Of a stretch of 64,000 bases of DNA, positions 25,918 to 34,566 are shown one piece after another. The DNA is from Candidatus Nitrososphaera gargensis Ga9.2 (GTDB lineage Archaea; Thermoproteota; Nitrososphaeria; Nitrososphaerales; Nitrososphaeraceae): contig NC_018719.1 of assembly GCF_000303155.1 (NCBI RefSeq), positions 124,001 to 188,000 on the forward strand. Direction: 5' to 3'. The notes beneath the pieces are model-generated. The model made no database searches. It was not told where the DNA came from and saw only the letters and a program-made list of their open reading frames with translations. How positions within the stretch are numbered: position 1 is the stretch's first letter; every line of letters starts with the position of its first letter. A program made the translations under genes and the position numbers.

Positions 25918-26412
25918 CTACTTCGCCTTCTTTAGGGCATCTTTGATCTCATTGTAGTTGGGCTCTACCAGCGGGTTGTCCGAGACCCACCTGTAGATCA
26001 CCTTGCCCTTCTCATCAAGGATAAAGACCGACCTTTTTGCGGCATCATAGCCTTCAAGCGGCCCTAGCTTATTCATCACAATGCCGTACTTCTTGATGAC
26101 ATCGCGTCTATAGTCAGACAGGACTGGAAAATTCAGGTGACGGTTCTGCACGAAGAACTTGTTTGCAAACGGCCCATCTACCGAGATCCCAACGACATTT
26201 GCGCCCAAATCGCGCAGCTGATCAAGCGAGTCGCGTAGCGCGCACATTTCTGCAGTGCACACCGGCGATTCTGCCGCCGGAAAGAACGCAAGTATCGTCT
26301 TTTTGCCATAAAATTCGCTCAGCTTGCGCGGCTTCATGTCTGGGTCTGGAAGTTCAAAGTCTGGAGCCTTGTCGCCTATATTTGGAACCGATGCGAGAGA
26401 TGCACTAGACAT
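25918..26412 (-). CDS. Peroxiredoxin (AhpC/TSA, BCP-like)
   Basis: 164 aa thiol peroxidase. Thioredoxin fold with PVCTAEMCALRD around residues 50-60; the first Cys is the peroxidatic cysteine and the second, four residues on, may resolve it. FFPAAESP precedes it as in the family. It detoxifies hydrogen peroxide or organic peroxides. 35 bp downstream of the cysteine desulfurase gene on the same strand. Confidence 0.93.
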   Translation of the reverse strand: MSSASLASVPNIGDKAPDFELPDPDMKPRKLSEFYGKKTILAFFPAAESPVCTAEMCALRDSLDQLRDLGANVVGISVDGPFANKFFVQNRHLNFPVLSDYRRDVIKKYGIVMNKLGPLEGYDAAKRSVFILDEKGKVIYRWVSDNPLVEPNYNEIKDALKKAK

Positions 26413-26447
26413 GCCTTAACAACTGCCGATCTCGCAATAAAAACATT

Positions 26448-27629
26448 TCAGGCATACTTGCCTTTGAACGGAGAAAGCTCCCGCAGTTCCTTTACCACGC
26501 TGGACAGCACGCTGACCGTCCTGTCGATCTCTTCCCTTGTGTTGTGCATGCCGAGGCTGAGCCGGAGCGAGCCGGTTATCTCCTCGTAGGAAAAGCCCAT
26601 TGCCTTTAGCACATGGGATGGCTTTTGCTTCTTGACCGAGCAGGCCGAGCCGGTAGACGCCGCGACACCATTTTCGTCCAGCTTGATAATCAAGTCCTCG
26701 CCATTCACTCCAAAGAACGTGAAATGGGCATTGTTTGGGATCCTGCTTGTGCGCGAGCCATTCAGCCGGGAGTGCGGGATCTCCTTTGACACCCTCTCGA
26801 TGAGGTAGTCGCGCAATTCTGACACATGTGTTTGGTACTGGCTCAGCCTTTTGGCCGCAAGCTCGCATGCCTTGCCAAAGCCAACTATGCCCGGCACGTT
26901 TTCCGTGCCCGATCTCAATTCCGATTCTTGGCCGCCGCCGTGGATTATTGGCGCTATTTTCAGGCCGGACCTGATGTAAAGCGCGCCCACTCCCTTGGGC
27001 CCGTTTATCTTGTGCGACGACATTGACATCATGTCGACGCCAAGGTCCTTGACGCTTAGCGGGATCTTGCCGGCTGCCTGCACTGCGTCGGTGTGGAAAA
27101 GCGCGCCAGCCTGATGCGCGATCCCGGCAAGCTCCTTGATTGGCTGGATAGTGCCGACCTCATTGTTTGCATGCATGATGCTGACAAGCGCAACATCCTT
27201 ACCAAGCGCGTTTTTCAGATCAGACGGCCTGACGAGCCCCTCGCCCGTCACTGGCAGGTACGTGATTACAAAGCCCCTGCTTTCGAGATCTTTGCATGGC
27301 TCGAGCACCGCGTCGTGCTCTATGTTGCTTGTGATTATGCGGTTCTTTTCAGGCTCTCTGCTCCTTGCGTGTATGGCTGTGCCCTTGAGCGCTAGGTTGT
27401 CTGCCTCAGTGCCGCCGGAGGTGAACGTTATCTCACGCGGCGACGCGCCAATCATCTCTGCCACCCTTTTTCGCGCCAGCTGGATTGCCCTGGTGGTCTC
27501 CCTGCCAAACCTGTGTATGGAAGACGGGTTGCCGTACTGCTGCTTCATGTATGGCAGCATTTCTGCCATCACTTCGTCTGCAACCGGGGTTGACGCCGCA
27601 TTGTCAAGGTAAATGTGGTCAGTAGCCAT
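26448..27629 (-). CDS. Cysteine desulfurase (NifS/IscS-like)
   Basis: 393 aa PLP enzyme releasing sulfur from cysteine. The N-terminal YLDNAASTPVADEVMAEMLP, the PLP lysine in MSMSSHKINGPKG near residue 208, and the catalytic cysteine in STGSACSVKKQKPSHVLKAM near residue 331 are all present. The loop around the catalytic Cys is typical for the IscS/NifS group. It overlaps the end of larE by 11 bp, so it may supply sulfur or Fe-S clusters to LarE. Confidence 0.94.
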   Translation of the reverse strand: MATDHIYLDNAASTPVADEVMAEMLPYMKQQYGNPSSIHRFGRETTRAIQLARKRVAEMIGASPREITFTSGGTEADNLALKGTAIHARSREPEKNRIITSNIEHDAVLEPCKDLESRGFVITYLPVTGEGLVRPSDLKNALGKDVALVSIMHANNEVGTIQPIKELAGIAHQAGALFHTDAVQAAGKIPLSVKDLGVDMMSMSSHKINGPKGVGALYIRSGLKIAPIIHGGGQESELRSGTENVPGIVGFGKACELAAKRLSQYQTHVSELRDYLIERVSKEIPHSRLNGSRTSRIPNNAHFTFFGVNGEDLIIKLDENGVAASTGSACSVKKQKPSHVLKAMGFSYEEITGSLRLSLGMHNTREEIDRTVSVLSSVVKELRELSPFKGKYA

Positions 27630-28437
27630 TGTTGTCTATCATCACCAGCTTGCCTGTCCTGTAGCCGGCGGCATCTATAGAAACAAACTTGAAGCCAATC
27701 TCCTTGAGCTTGCTGTCCAAGAGCGCCAGCTTGTCGACATCGAATATTTTGACCAGCTCGTCCCTGCCCACTTCGACCCTTGCAAGGTCGCCGTGATCCC
27801 TGACGCGCACCTGTCTGACTCCAAATATCGACTTTACAATAATTTCAGCAGTTTCAATCCTCTGCAACTTTTCATAGGTTACTTCGATGCCCGTGGGTAT
27901 CCTTGAGGCAAGGCACGCATTAGACGGTTTGTCGTAGATAGAGAGCCCAAAGCTTTTTGCAATCTCTCTGATCTCTGATTTTGTTATGCCAAGCTCCACC
28001 ATGGGGCTCCGCACGCCATTTTCCCGCAGCGCCCTGATGCCGGGCCGGTAGTCAGATAGGTCGTCGACATTAGTGCCATCTACAATGAGGGCAGCGCCGG
28101 CCTTTTTCGCTTCCTCAACCAAGTGCTCCCCAAGCTCTGTCCTGCAGTGGTAACAGCGCATCCTGTCGTTCTTGACAAATTCAGGGTTTTCAAGTTCGTC
28201 GTATTCTATCACCCTGTGATCGATGTCTATCTCCTTTGCAACCTGCCTTGCTGTGGCAAGCTCTTCCTCTGATAGAGTCTTGTAATCGGCGGTTATCGCT
28301 ATGGCGTCATTGCCAAGCGCCTGCTTTGCAGCAAGGGCAACCACCGCGCTGTCGACTCCGCCAGAAAGCGCCACAATGACCTTGCTGCCGCTGTTCTTGG
28401 CAAACCACTCTACTAATTTATTGAATGTGTCGTCCAT
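27619..28437 (-). CDS. larE: LarE sulfur insertase for the nickel-pincer cofactor
   Basis: 272 aa PP-loop ATPase. SGGVDS at residues 25-30 is the ATP pyrophosphatase loop. It converts the two carboxylates of the LarB product to thiocarboxylates. Three cysteines stand out: C95 and C98 in RCYHC and C175 in SNACLASRIP. C175 corresponds to the sulfur-donor cysteine of the sacrificial LarE type; the three-Cys pattern is that reported for [4Fe-4S]-dependent LarE. It abuts larC on the upstream side and overlaps the desulfurase gene. Confidence 0.9.
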   Translation of the reverse strand: MDDTFNKLVEWFAKNSGSKVIVALSGGVDSAVVALAAKQALGNDAIAITADYKTLSEEELATARQVAKEIDIDHRVIEYDELENPEFVKNDRMRCYHCRTELGEHLVEEAKKAGAALIVDGTNVDDLSDYRPGIRALRENGVRSPMVELGITKSEIREIAKSFGLSIYDKPSNACLASRIPTGIEVTYEKLQRIETAEIIVKSIFGVRQVRVRDHGDLARVEVGRDELVKIFDVDKLALLDSKLKEIGFKFVSIDAAGYRTGKLVMIDNNGY

Positions 28438-29703
28438 CTATGTGTCGCCGCCACCTATCCTCTTTGCGACTTGTGCATTGACAAGCTCCATCGCCCTCTT
28501 GACGGGCATATGACACCTTGATGCGATCACCCTGACATCTTCAAACTCGGGCTTGGCGTTTGTTATCCTGCCGGCCCGATCCTTGACCACCTTGACGTGC
28601 ACGTTGAAGGTGCTCCCGCTGATGTCGACTGGGACTATCAGGACTGCTCTGGGCAGCACATAGCGCTCTACTTCCTGCACCCTTGCCCCAAGCGTCCCTG
28701 ATTCGCTGAAAAGCACATCAAGCACGTTGTTTAGCTCGGCATTTTCAGATATAATCCTAATGAGGTACGTCGGTCGGCTCTTTTTAGTCGTGCCAGGTAT
28801 GACTGTCACATCTTTGGCGATTTCGGACAGTTTCTCTACCAGGTTGCCTACCAACTCGCCTGACACGTCATCGATATTTGTTTCCACAACGCATACCGTG
28901 TCCTTGGCGATTTCAGTGACACCAACGCCTGACGTGCCTACAAGCACCCGCACTACGTTGGCAAACCCATCAAACTTTTTTGTGCCGACACCATAGCCTA
29001 TCTTTTCCGGCGCAATGTTGGGATAGTAGTTGATGCTGCCCGAGGCCAAATTGACAAGCATTGCTGCTCCTGTGGGGGTTGTCAATTCGTCTTCTACCGG
29101 TCCGCCCACCAACACGAACTGCCTATTCTTGAAAATTTCCAAGATTGCGCTTGCCGGGTTTGGAACCGTGCCGTGGGAAAATTTCAATAGGCCCCCGCCT
29201 ACCGCCACCTTTGTGGAATATATTCTACTGCCATCAAACAGCCCCAAGTCTTGCAGCGCCACCGCGCAGCCCACCAAGTCTGCAAGGGTATCGATACTGG
29301 ACGCCTCATGAAGGTGTATGCTGGCAAAATCCTCTCCATGGATCCTAGCCTCGGTAGAGATTATCGTCTTCAAAGATTCCAGAGCAAACGTCTTGGCCTT
29401 TTGGTCAAGCCCTAGCGAGTCGCAGCAGCGCGCAAGCGAGCGATGCATCTCCGCGCCCTTGCGCTCGTGCACACTGTCGCTGTATTTCATCTGCAGCTGG
29501 GTGGCGGTAAAACCGTGCGACACCACCTTTGCAAAATCCACTTTGGATATCTTACTCCCTTTCAGAGAATCCTGGCAGGCAAAGATCGCATCGATCACCT
29601 TGGCTTTGTTGGCCCCTGCATCCACTAGGCTTGCCATCAGCATGTCGCCTGCAATGCCGGCAACTTGGCAATCTACTACAGCAACCTTTGCCGCCATTCC
29701 CAA
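28438..29703 (-). CDS. larC: LarC nickel insertase for the nickel-pincer cofactor
   Basis: 421 aa, full-length single-frame LarC. Motifs: VAGIAGDMLMASLVDAGA at the N-terminus, IHLHEASSIDTLADLVG near residue 130, HGTVPNPASAILEIF near 180 and ELTTPTGAAMLVN near 210. LarC uses CTP to insert nickel into the bis-thiocarboxylate pyridine. In Lactobacillus the gene is split by a programmed frameshift; here it is continuous. Stop of larC is one base from the larE start. Confidence 0.93.
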   Translation of the reverse strand: MGMAAKVAVVDCQVAGIAGDMLMASLVDAGANKAKVIDAIFACQDSLKGSKISKVDFAKVVSHGFTATQLQMKYSDSVHERKGAEMHRSLARCCDSLGLDQKAKTFALESLKTIISTEARIHGEDFASIHLHEASSIDTLADLVGCAVALQDLGLFDGSRIYSTKVAVGGGLLKFSHGTVPNPASAILEIFKNRQFVLVGGPVEDELTTPTGAAMLVNLASGSINYYPNIAPEKIGYGVGTKKFDGFANVVRVLVGTSGVGVTEIAKDTVCVVETNIDDVSGELVGNLVEKLSEIAKDVTVIPGTTKKSRPTYLIRIISENAELNNVLDVLFSESGTLGARVQEVERYVLPRAVLIVPVDISGSTFNVHVKVVKDRAGRITNAKPEFEDVRVIASRCHMPVKRAMELVNAQVAKRIGGGDT

Positions 29704-29738
29704 CCTAGTTGGTGCCCTGCTTTATATCACGTTTGCTT

Positions 29739-30302
29739 TTACCTCAGGCTGCCAAAGTTGTACGCTGGGATCTCTGCTGGGGCCTGCCCGTACGCAAGAA
29801 CGATCTGTTTCTGTGATTCAAGCTGTATGTCCCTATAGTTGCCTTCAAACTGCTCGCCGTTGACGTATGCAGTCACATTCATGCCGGCCACCGAGTCAAA
29901 GAGCCCTTGCTGGTCGCGGGTCTGCTCCCATATATCAAGGAACTGCCCCAAGGTGAACACTCTGGTCTGTGGTGCCTCTACATGGATTATGCCATCGCTG
30001 TCATGTGTGTGGAGCCAGTAAAAGCAGGAAGGAGAAGTGAGTATGCCGACATTGTTAGGTACCTGTCTTTCCTGACCGTTGACAAATACGTCCAAGTGGG
30101 CATGGACGTGATAATTGTTAAACTCATTTCTGTTGCATTCCACTCCGCTTATTGCGGCTGCCTGCGGGGACTGGTACAAAAGCGCCCCGACGACGGCTGC
30201 AATAGCTACTCCAACTATGATCGGTATTATAATCATCATGGATTTTTTCTTTCTTCGCCGGTCTGCGGCAAAGTAACTATCGTCCCTCTTCTTCTTTGAC
30301 AA
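29739..30302 (-). CDS. Membrane-anchored His-rich extracytoplasmic protein
   Basis: 187 aa. A basic N-terminus (KKKRDDSYFAADRRRKKK) precedes one membrane helix (about 21-43), and the remainder is outside. The outer domain has NNYHVHAHLDVFVNG and CFYWLHTHDSDGIIHVE, a set of closely spaced histidines that looks metal-binding, and FTLGQFLDIWEQTRDQQGLF. Similar proteins exist in other prokaryotes but I know no function. It is divergent from malate dehydrogenase and 35 bp from the larC start. Confidence 0.8.
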   Translation of the reverse strand: MSKKKRDDSYFAADRRRKKKSMMIIIPIIVGVAIAAVVGALLYQSPQAAAISGVECNRNEFNNYHVHAHLDVFVNGQERQVPNNVGILTSPSCFYWLHTHDSDGIIHVEAPQTRVFTLGQFLDIWEQTRDQQGLFDSVAGMNVTAYVNGEQFEGNYRDIQLESQKQIVLAYGQAPAEIPAYNFGSLR

Positions 30303-30395
30303 TTTGCCATTGAGTTTGGCATGTCGTTCAATTTAAAGTTGATCTGCTTTCGGTCACAATTTATATAAGCAATCCCGCCAGTTGCAACCTCGAGC

Positions 30396-31313
30396 ATGAC
30401 AATTACCATAATCGGATCTGGCAAGGTCGGCGCCTCGGCAGCGCTTAACTGCGGCCTACGGGAGCTTGACAGGGACATACTGCTTCTAGACATCGTGCAG
30501 GGCCTGCCTCAGGGAGAGGCGATGGATATCAATCACCAGCTCTCGGAAAGGGGTTCTGACGCAGTTGCGCGGGGCTCGAACAACTATGAAGACATGCGGG
30601 GCTCTGACTATGTCGTACTTGTTGCTGGCGTAGGCAGAAAGCCGGGCATGACAAGGATGGATCTGCTCAAGACAAACGCCGGCATCGTCAAGGATGTTGC
30701 AGGCAAGATTGCGTCGTACGCCAAAGATGCCACTATTATCGTAGTTACGAATCCGCTTGACCCGATGACGTACCTTGCGCTCAAGGCGATCGGGGCAAAG
30801 AAGAACAAGGTGATGGGCATGGGCGGCATGCTTGACCTGTCAAGGTTTAAGAGCTTTATTCAGGACGCCACCAAGATTTCCCGCGATTCAATCCAGGCTA
30901 TGGTGATAAGCGAGCACGGCGAAAACATGCTGCCGCTGACAAGGTTCTCATCGATAGGTGGAATTCCGTTGCACGAATTCATCTCAAAGGACAAGGCGAT
31001 GGAGATTTTTGAAAAGACTAGAAAGGTGGCGGCCGAAGTGATCGCGCTCAAGGGTGCGACGGTGTACGCGCCAGGCAACGCTGTCGCGACCATGCTCGAA
31101 TCGGCAATCCGGGACAAAAAACTGGTGATACCTGTGTCGGCGCTTCTTGAAGGCGAGTACGGCATCTCTGACCTGTGCATAGGAGTACCGGCAATCATTG
31201 GCGCGGGCGGCGTAGAGCGGGTGATCGAGCTCAAACTGGATAGCTTTGAGCAGGACGTTTTCAACAAGGGCGTCGCAAGCGTGAAAGAAGCGATCAAGGC
31301 ACTCCCGCTTTAA
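30396..31313 (+). CDS. mdh: Malate dehydrogenase (LDH/MDH family)
   Basis: 305 aa. Rossmann [14 protein letters not shown] at 7-20; substrate-binding arginines in [24 protein letters not shown]; catalytic histidine in [12 protein letters not shown] near residue 170. The [10 protein letters not shown] loop fits MDH better than LDH. Catalyses malate/oxaloacetate interconversion. The promoter-like ATTTATATAAGC is just before the start. It lies between the lar genes, which is suggestive because the Lar cofactor's known client acts on 2-hydroxy acids. Confidence 0.92.
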   Translation: MTITIIGSGKVGASAALNCGLRELDRDILLLDIVQGLPQGEAMDINHQLSERGSDAVARGSNNYEDMRGSDYVVLVAGVGRKPGMTRMDLLKTNAGIVKDVAGKIASYAKDATIIVVTNPLDPMTYLALKAIGAKKNKVMGMGGMLDLSRFKSFIQDATKISRDSIQAMVISEHGENMLPLTRFSSIGGIPLHEFISKDKAMEIFEKTRKVAAEVIALKGATVYAPGNAVATMLESAIRDKKLVIPVSALLEGEYGISDLCIGVPAIIGAGGVERVIELKLDSFEQDVFNKGVASVKEAIKALPL

Positions 31314-31355
31314 ACAATCCTTTTATTCTCTTTTTGTGGAATAGCTGACTGGCCG

Positions 31356-32138
31356 ATGGATCTACACACTATCCTCGACAGGTTTGCAAATGGCAGCCTC
31401 AGCCTGTCAGACGTAGAGAAAGAGATCTCTATCCACGCGATAGAAAAGATAGGCGACATTGCCAAGCTGGACGTCGGCAGGGAGATGAGGAGGGGTATGC
31501 CGGAGATAATCTTTGCAGAGAACAAAGAGTACAGGGACATCATCAGGATTGCACTAGCCGCCGTCCGGCACAACGGCCAAGCTGTAGTCAGCAGGATAAG
31601 GAAGAGCGAGCTGTCAAAAGTAACAAATGCGCTAAAGAAGAAGGGATTGCTGGTTGAAGTCGGCAGGAACAGCACAACGCTTCTTGCTTCGGACAAGTCG
31701 TTTAGCAGGAAAAAAATAATGACTGGCGCAAAGATAGGGATAATGGCAGCCGGCACTTCTGACATCGGAGTCGCAGAGGAGGCCCGGCTTGTGGCAAAGG
31801 CCATGGGCTGCGAAGCAATAGCCAGCTATGATGTAGGCATTGCAGGAATGCACAGGCTGTTCCCCGCGCTCAAGGAGATGGTGGCGCAAAATACAGGCGC
31901 AATTGTTGTCGTGGCCGGGATGGAAGGCGCGCTTGCATCGGTGGTTACATCAATGGTTGACGTCCCCGTGGTGGGCGTCCCGACCTCGATAGGCTACGGC
32001 TTTGGTGCAAACGGCATAGCCGCGCTTGCCTCGATGCTGCAGAGCTGCACACTTGGCCTGGCTGTGGTCAACATCGACAACGGGGTCGGGGCCGGAGCAT
32101 ATGCGGCGTCGATTGCAAAGAGAATGACGAGAAAATGA
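31356..32138 (+). CDS. larB: LarB, pyridinium-3,5-biscarboxylate synthase
   Basis: 260 aa. The C-terminal half is PurE-like with the LarB signature: AAGTSDIGVAEEARLVAKAM, YDVGIAGMHRLFPAL, VVAGMEGALASVVTSMVDVP, GVPTSIGYGFGANG and VNIDNGVGAGAYAA. LarB carboxylates nicotinic acid adenine dinucleotide and releases AMP, the first step in nickel-pincer synthesis. 42 bp after malate dehydrogenase on the same strand, so cotranscription with it is plausible. Confidence 0.93.
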   Translation: MDLHTILDRFANGSLSLSDVEKEISIHAIEKIGDIAKLDVGREMRRGMPEIIFAENKEYRDIIRIALAAVRHNGQAVVSRIRKSELSKVTNALKKKGLLVEVGRNSTTLLASDKSFSRKKIMTGAKIGIMAAGTSDIGVAEEARLVAKAMGCEAIASYDVGIAGMHRLFPALKEMVAQNTGAIVVVAGMEGALASVVTSMVDVPVVGVPTSIGYGFGANGIAALASMLQSCTLGLAVVNIDNGVGAGAYAASIAKRMTRK

Positions 32139-32211
32139 GGGAATCCTAAAACGTTTATAAGTGCTTTACATTTGTTGCTTCTCTAATCGTTGAATGGTGG
32201 ATGATTAACTG

Positions 32212-32973
32212 TTGACTTATGTTCATACACTAAAAAGAATTAGAGACAATAAAACAAATTATCGCAAAAGGGCCGCAATCCTGATCGGCCGTCACTCTTT
32301 TGTGACTGTCAAGGTCAGCGACCAGAACATCGCAGCCCAAGTGCTCAAGCCGACCCCGACCGGCGACATTGTCATTGCCTCTGCGCACAGCAGGGAGCTT
32401 GAAAAGCAGGGCTGGAAGGGCGCACTCAACAACCTGCCTGCGTGCTACCTCACAGGCATGCTAATGGCCAAGAAGGCGCTAGAGAAAGGGGTGAAGAATG
32501 CAGTCCTGTATGTAGGCAAGGACCACTTTACATCTAGGGTGGCCGCATGCATGAAGGGCATTGTGGACGGAGGCGTCTCGATGCCTGTTTCTGAAGAGTC
32601 ACTTCCGGATGAGGAGAGGATAACCGGCCAGCATATCGCCGAGTATGCCAGTACGCTGAAAGAGAACCAGGAAGAATATAATTCTCGATTTTCTGCTATC
32701 TTGAAGAATGGCCTCAACCCGGAGGACTATCCTTTGCACTTTGAAGAAATAAAGAGCAAACTTTCAGGCAAGCCTGCGCCAAAGAGGGTTGCCAAAGAAG
32801 AGGAAGAAGGAGAAGAGGCGCCAACTGCTGCCCCGAAGGAAAAGAAGGAAGCGCCTGAAAAGGAGGAAAAGAAGGCTCCAAAGGAGAAGAAGGAGACCAA
32901 GAAGAAAGAGGCAAAAGAAGAAAAGGGGAAGGAAAAGAAGGCTAAGGAAGGAGGTAAGACCAAGAAGAAATGA
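32212..32973 (+). CDS. rpl18: Ribosomal protein L18 (uL18) with long charged tail
   Basis: 253 aa. The first 185 residues are archaeal L18 (5S rRNA-binding): NKTNYRKRAAILIGRHSFVT and GMLMAKKALEKGVKNAVLYV. The last 65 residues are an almost pure Lys/Glu extension (KEKKETKKKEAKEEKGKEKK) absent from typical archaeal L18. The start is TTG 32212; a TATA-like TTTATAAG is about 50 bp upstream, marking the promoter of this second ribosomal operon. Stop overlaps the S5 start. Confidence 0.95.
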   Translation: MTYVHTLKRIRDNKTNYRKRAAILIGRHSFVTVKVSDQNIAAQVLKPTPTGDIVIASAHSRELEKQGWKGALNNLPACYLTGMLMAKKALEKGVKNAVLYVGKDHFTSRVAACMKGIVDGGVSMPVSEESLPDEERITGQHIAEYASTLKENQEEYNSRFSAILKNGLNPEDYPLHFEEIKSKLSGKPAPKRVAKEEEEGEEAPTAAPKEKKEAPEKEEKKAPKEKKETKKKEAKEEKGKEKKAKEGGKTKKK

Positions 32974-33593
32974 GTAGAATGTTCCAGCCACCAGGCCAGC
33001 AGCAGACAGAATGGAAGCCCAGAACCACGCTTGGAAGCATGGTGTTGGCGGGCAAGATAAACTCGATGGATCAGATATATGAAAACGGCATGAGGATTCA
33101 AGAGGCTGAGATAGTCAAGCACCTTCTGCCGGACATGAAGAATCAGGTGGTCCACGTCGGCATCGTCCAAAAGCAGACCGACGCCGGCGAGATGACGCGT
33201 TTTAATGCTCTTGTGGCAGTTGGCAACGAGGCTGGCTGGTTTGGCATCGGCAAGGGCAAGGCCTCTCAGATGAGAGTTTCAATAGACAAGGCTACAAATG
33301 CTGCTTTTCTCAATGTCATCCCAGTAAAGCTTGGCTGCGGAAGCTGGGAGTGCAAGTGCAACCAGCTTCACTCTGTACCTTTCAAGGTGCGGGGCAAGGG
33401 CGGCAGCGTTACGATCGAGATCATTCCTGGCCCAAGAGGGCTTGGCATTGTAGCAGGCGAAAATATCAAGAGCCTGCTCAAGCTGGCGGGCCTAAAAGAC
33501 GCATGGACAAAGTCCTTTGGGTCGACCAACACAATGTCGTCAACAACAAAGGCGATCTTCAATGCTCTGCGGAGCACTTACAGCGTAGGTTGA
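32970..33593 (+). CDS. rps5: Ribosomal protein S5 (uS5)
   Basis: 207 aa, small-subunit fidelity protein. MRFNALVAVGNEAGWFGIGK-type S5 double-strand RNA-binding block is present (FNALVAVGNEAGWFGIGKGK), followed by the S5 C-terminal domain with VTIEIIPGPRGLGIVAGENI. ATG overlaps the L18 stop (ATGA). Normal archaeal length. Confidence 0.96.
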   Translation: MSRMFQPPGQQQTEWKPRTTLGSMVLAGKINSMDQIYENGMRIQEAEIVKHLLPDMKNQVVHVGIVQKQTDAGEMTRFNALVAVGNEAGWFGIGKGKASQMRVSIDKATNAAFLNVIPVKLGCGSWECKCNQLHSVPFKVRGKGGSVTIEIIPGPRGLGIVAGENIKSLLKLAGLKDAWTKSFGSTNTMSSTTKAIFNALRSTYSVG

Positions 33594-33603
33594 TGATGCT
33601 AAC

Positions 33604-34062
33604 ATGGCATATCTCATAGTCAGAATAAAGGGAACGGTCAACATACCCCGATGGGCGCAGGCGACGCTTAACGGCCTGAACCTTGACAGGCGCTTCCGGG
33701 CAACTGTAGTGCCAGAAAGCGAAGAGTACCTCGGCATGCTGAGGAAGGTCAAGGAAGAGGTCGCATGGACAAAGGCTGACGCTGGCATCGTGAAAGAGCT
33801 TCTTGAAAAGCGCGGCAGAAAGGCCGGCTACAAGCCGATAACCAAGTCAGACCTTCCAAAGGAGTACAAGAGCATCGACGACCTTGCTGCTGCAATAGCA
33901 GAGAACAAGGTCGCCATGAGCAAGCTGGAAGGCATCAAGCCGTGGTTTGCGCTCAGCCCTCCAAAGGGAGGATTCAAGAGAAAGACAAAGACGCAGTACG
34001 CGCAGAACGGGGTCCTTGGAGAAGACGGCGAACTAGTCGAGATCGTCAAGAGGATGCTCTAG
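33604..34062 (+). CDS. rpl30: Ribosomal protein L30 (uL30)
   Basis: 152 aa archaeal-type L30, longer than the bacterial protein. Starts MAYLIVRIKGTVNIPRWAQA, with RKVKEEVAWTKADAGIVKE and the C-terminal LSPPKGGFKRKTKTQYAQNG. Lies between S5 and L15 as in other archaea. Confidence 0.95.
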   Translation: MAYLIVRIKGTVNIPRWAQATLNGLNLDRRFRATVVPESEEYLGMLRKVKEEVAWTKADAGIVKELLEKRGRKAGYKPITKSDLPKEYKSIDDLAAAIAENKVAMSKLEGIKPWFALSPPKGGFKRKTKTQYAQNGVLGEDGELVEIVKRML

Positions 34063-34125
34063 CGCAGCAAGACTTAATTAAGGTGCAAGTGAACGTGATA
34101 ACTAATTCCAGCCCAGTGATAATTT

Positions 34126-34566
34126 ATGGCTACTAGATTTAGAAAAAGCAGAAGACAGCGCGGCAGCCGGTATTGTGGCTGGGGCCAGATCGGCCAGCAC
34201 AGGCAGGCCGGCAGCAGAGGTGGCATAGGAGGCGCTGGAAAGCACAAGCACTTTTGGATAAGGACAGTCATCGAGGAACCTGACCACTTTGGTCATGATC
34301 CTTTCAACTCTTTTAACCGCAACCTCGTGCAGAGGTGGATAAACGTCCGGGACTTGGACGCTGTCTTTGCCAAACATGGCAAGGCTGATGAAAGTGGCAA
34401 GGTTGTCCTCGACCTGACCTCGCTGGGCTACGACAAGCTGCTTGGAGGAGGCTCTATCAGCGGGGCTTATGCGATCAAGGTAGCCAAGGTGTCAGAAAGC
34501 GCCAAGAGCAAGATCGAAGCTGCAGGTGGCGAGGTTATAATAAATGAGCAGTACGACGACAAGTGA
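34126..34566 (+). CDS. rpl15: Ribosomal protein L15 (uL15)
   Basis: 146 aa. The Gly/Arg/His-rich N-terminus (RQRGSRYCGWGQIGQHRQAG) is the archaeal/eukaryotic L15 (L27a-type) hallmark, followed by the C-terminal globular part with VLDLTSLGYDKLLGGG. The 3' end overlaps secY by 23 bp, indicating coupling. Confidence 0.95.
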   Translation: MATRFRKSRRQRGSRYCGWGQIGQHRQAGSRGGIGGAGKHKHFWIRTVIEEPDHFGHDPFNSFNRNLVQRWINVRDLDAVFAKHGKADESGKVVLDLTSLGYDKLLGGGSISGAYAIKVAKVSESAKSKIEAAGGEVIINEQYDDK

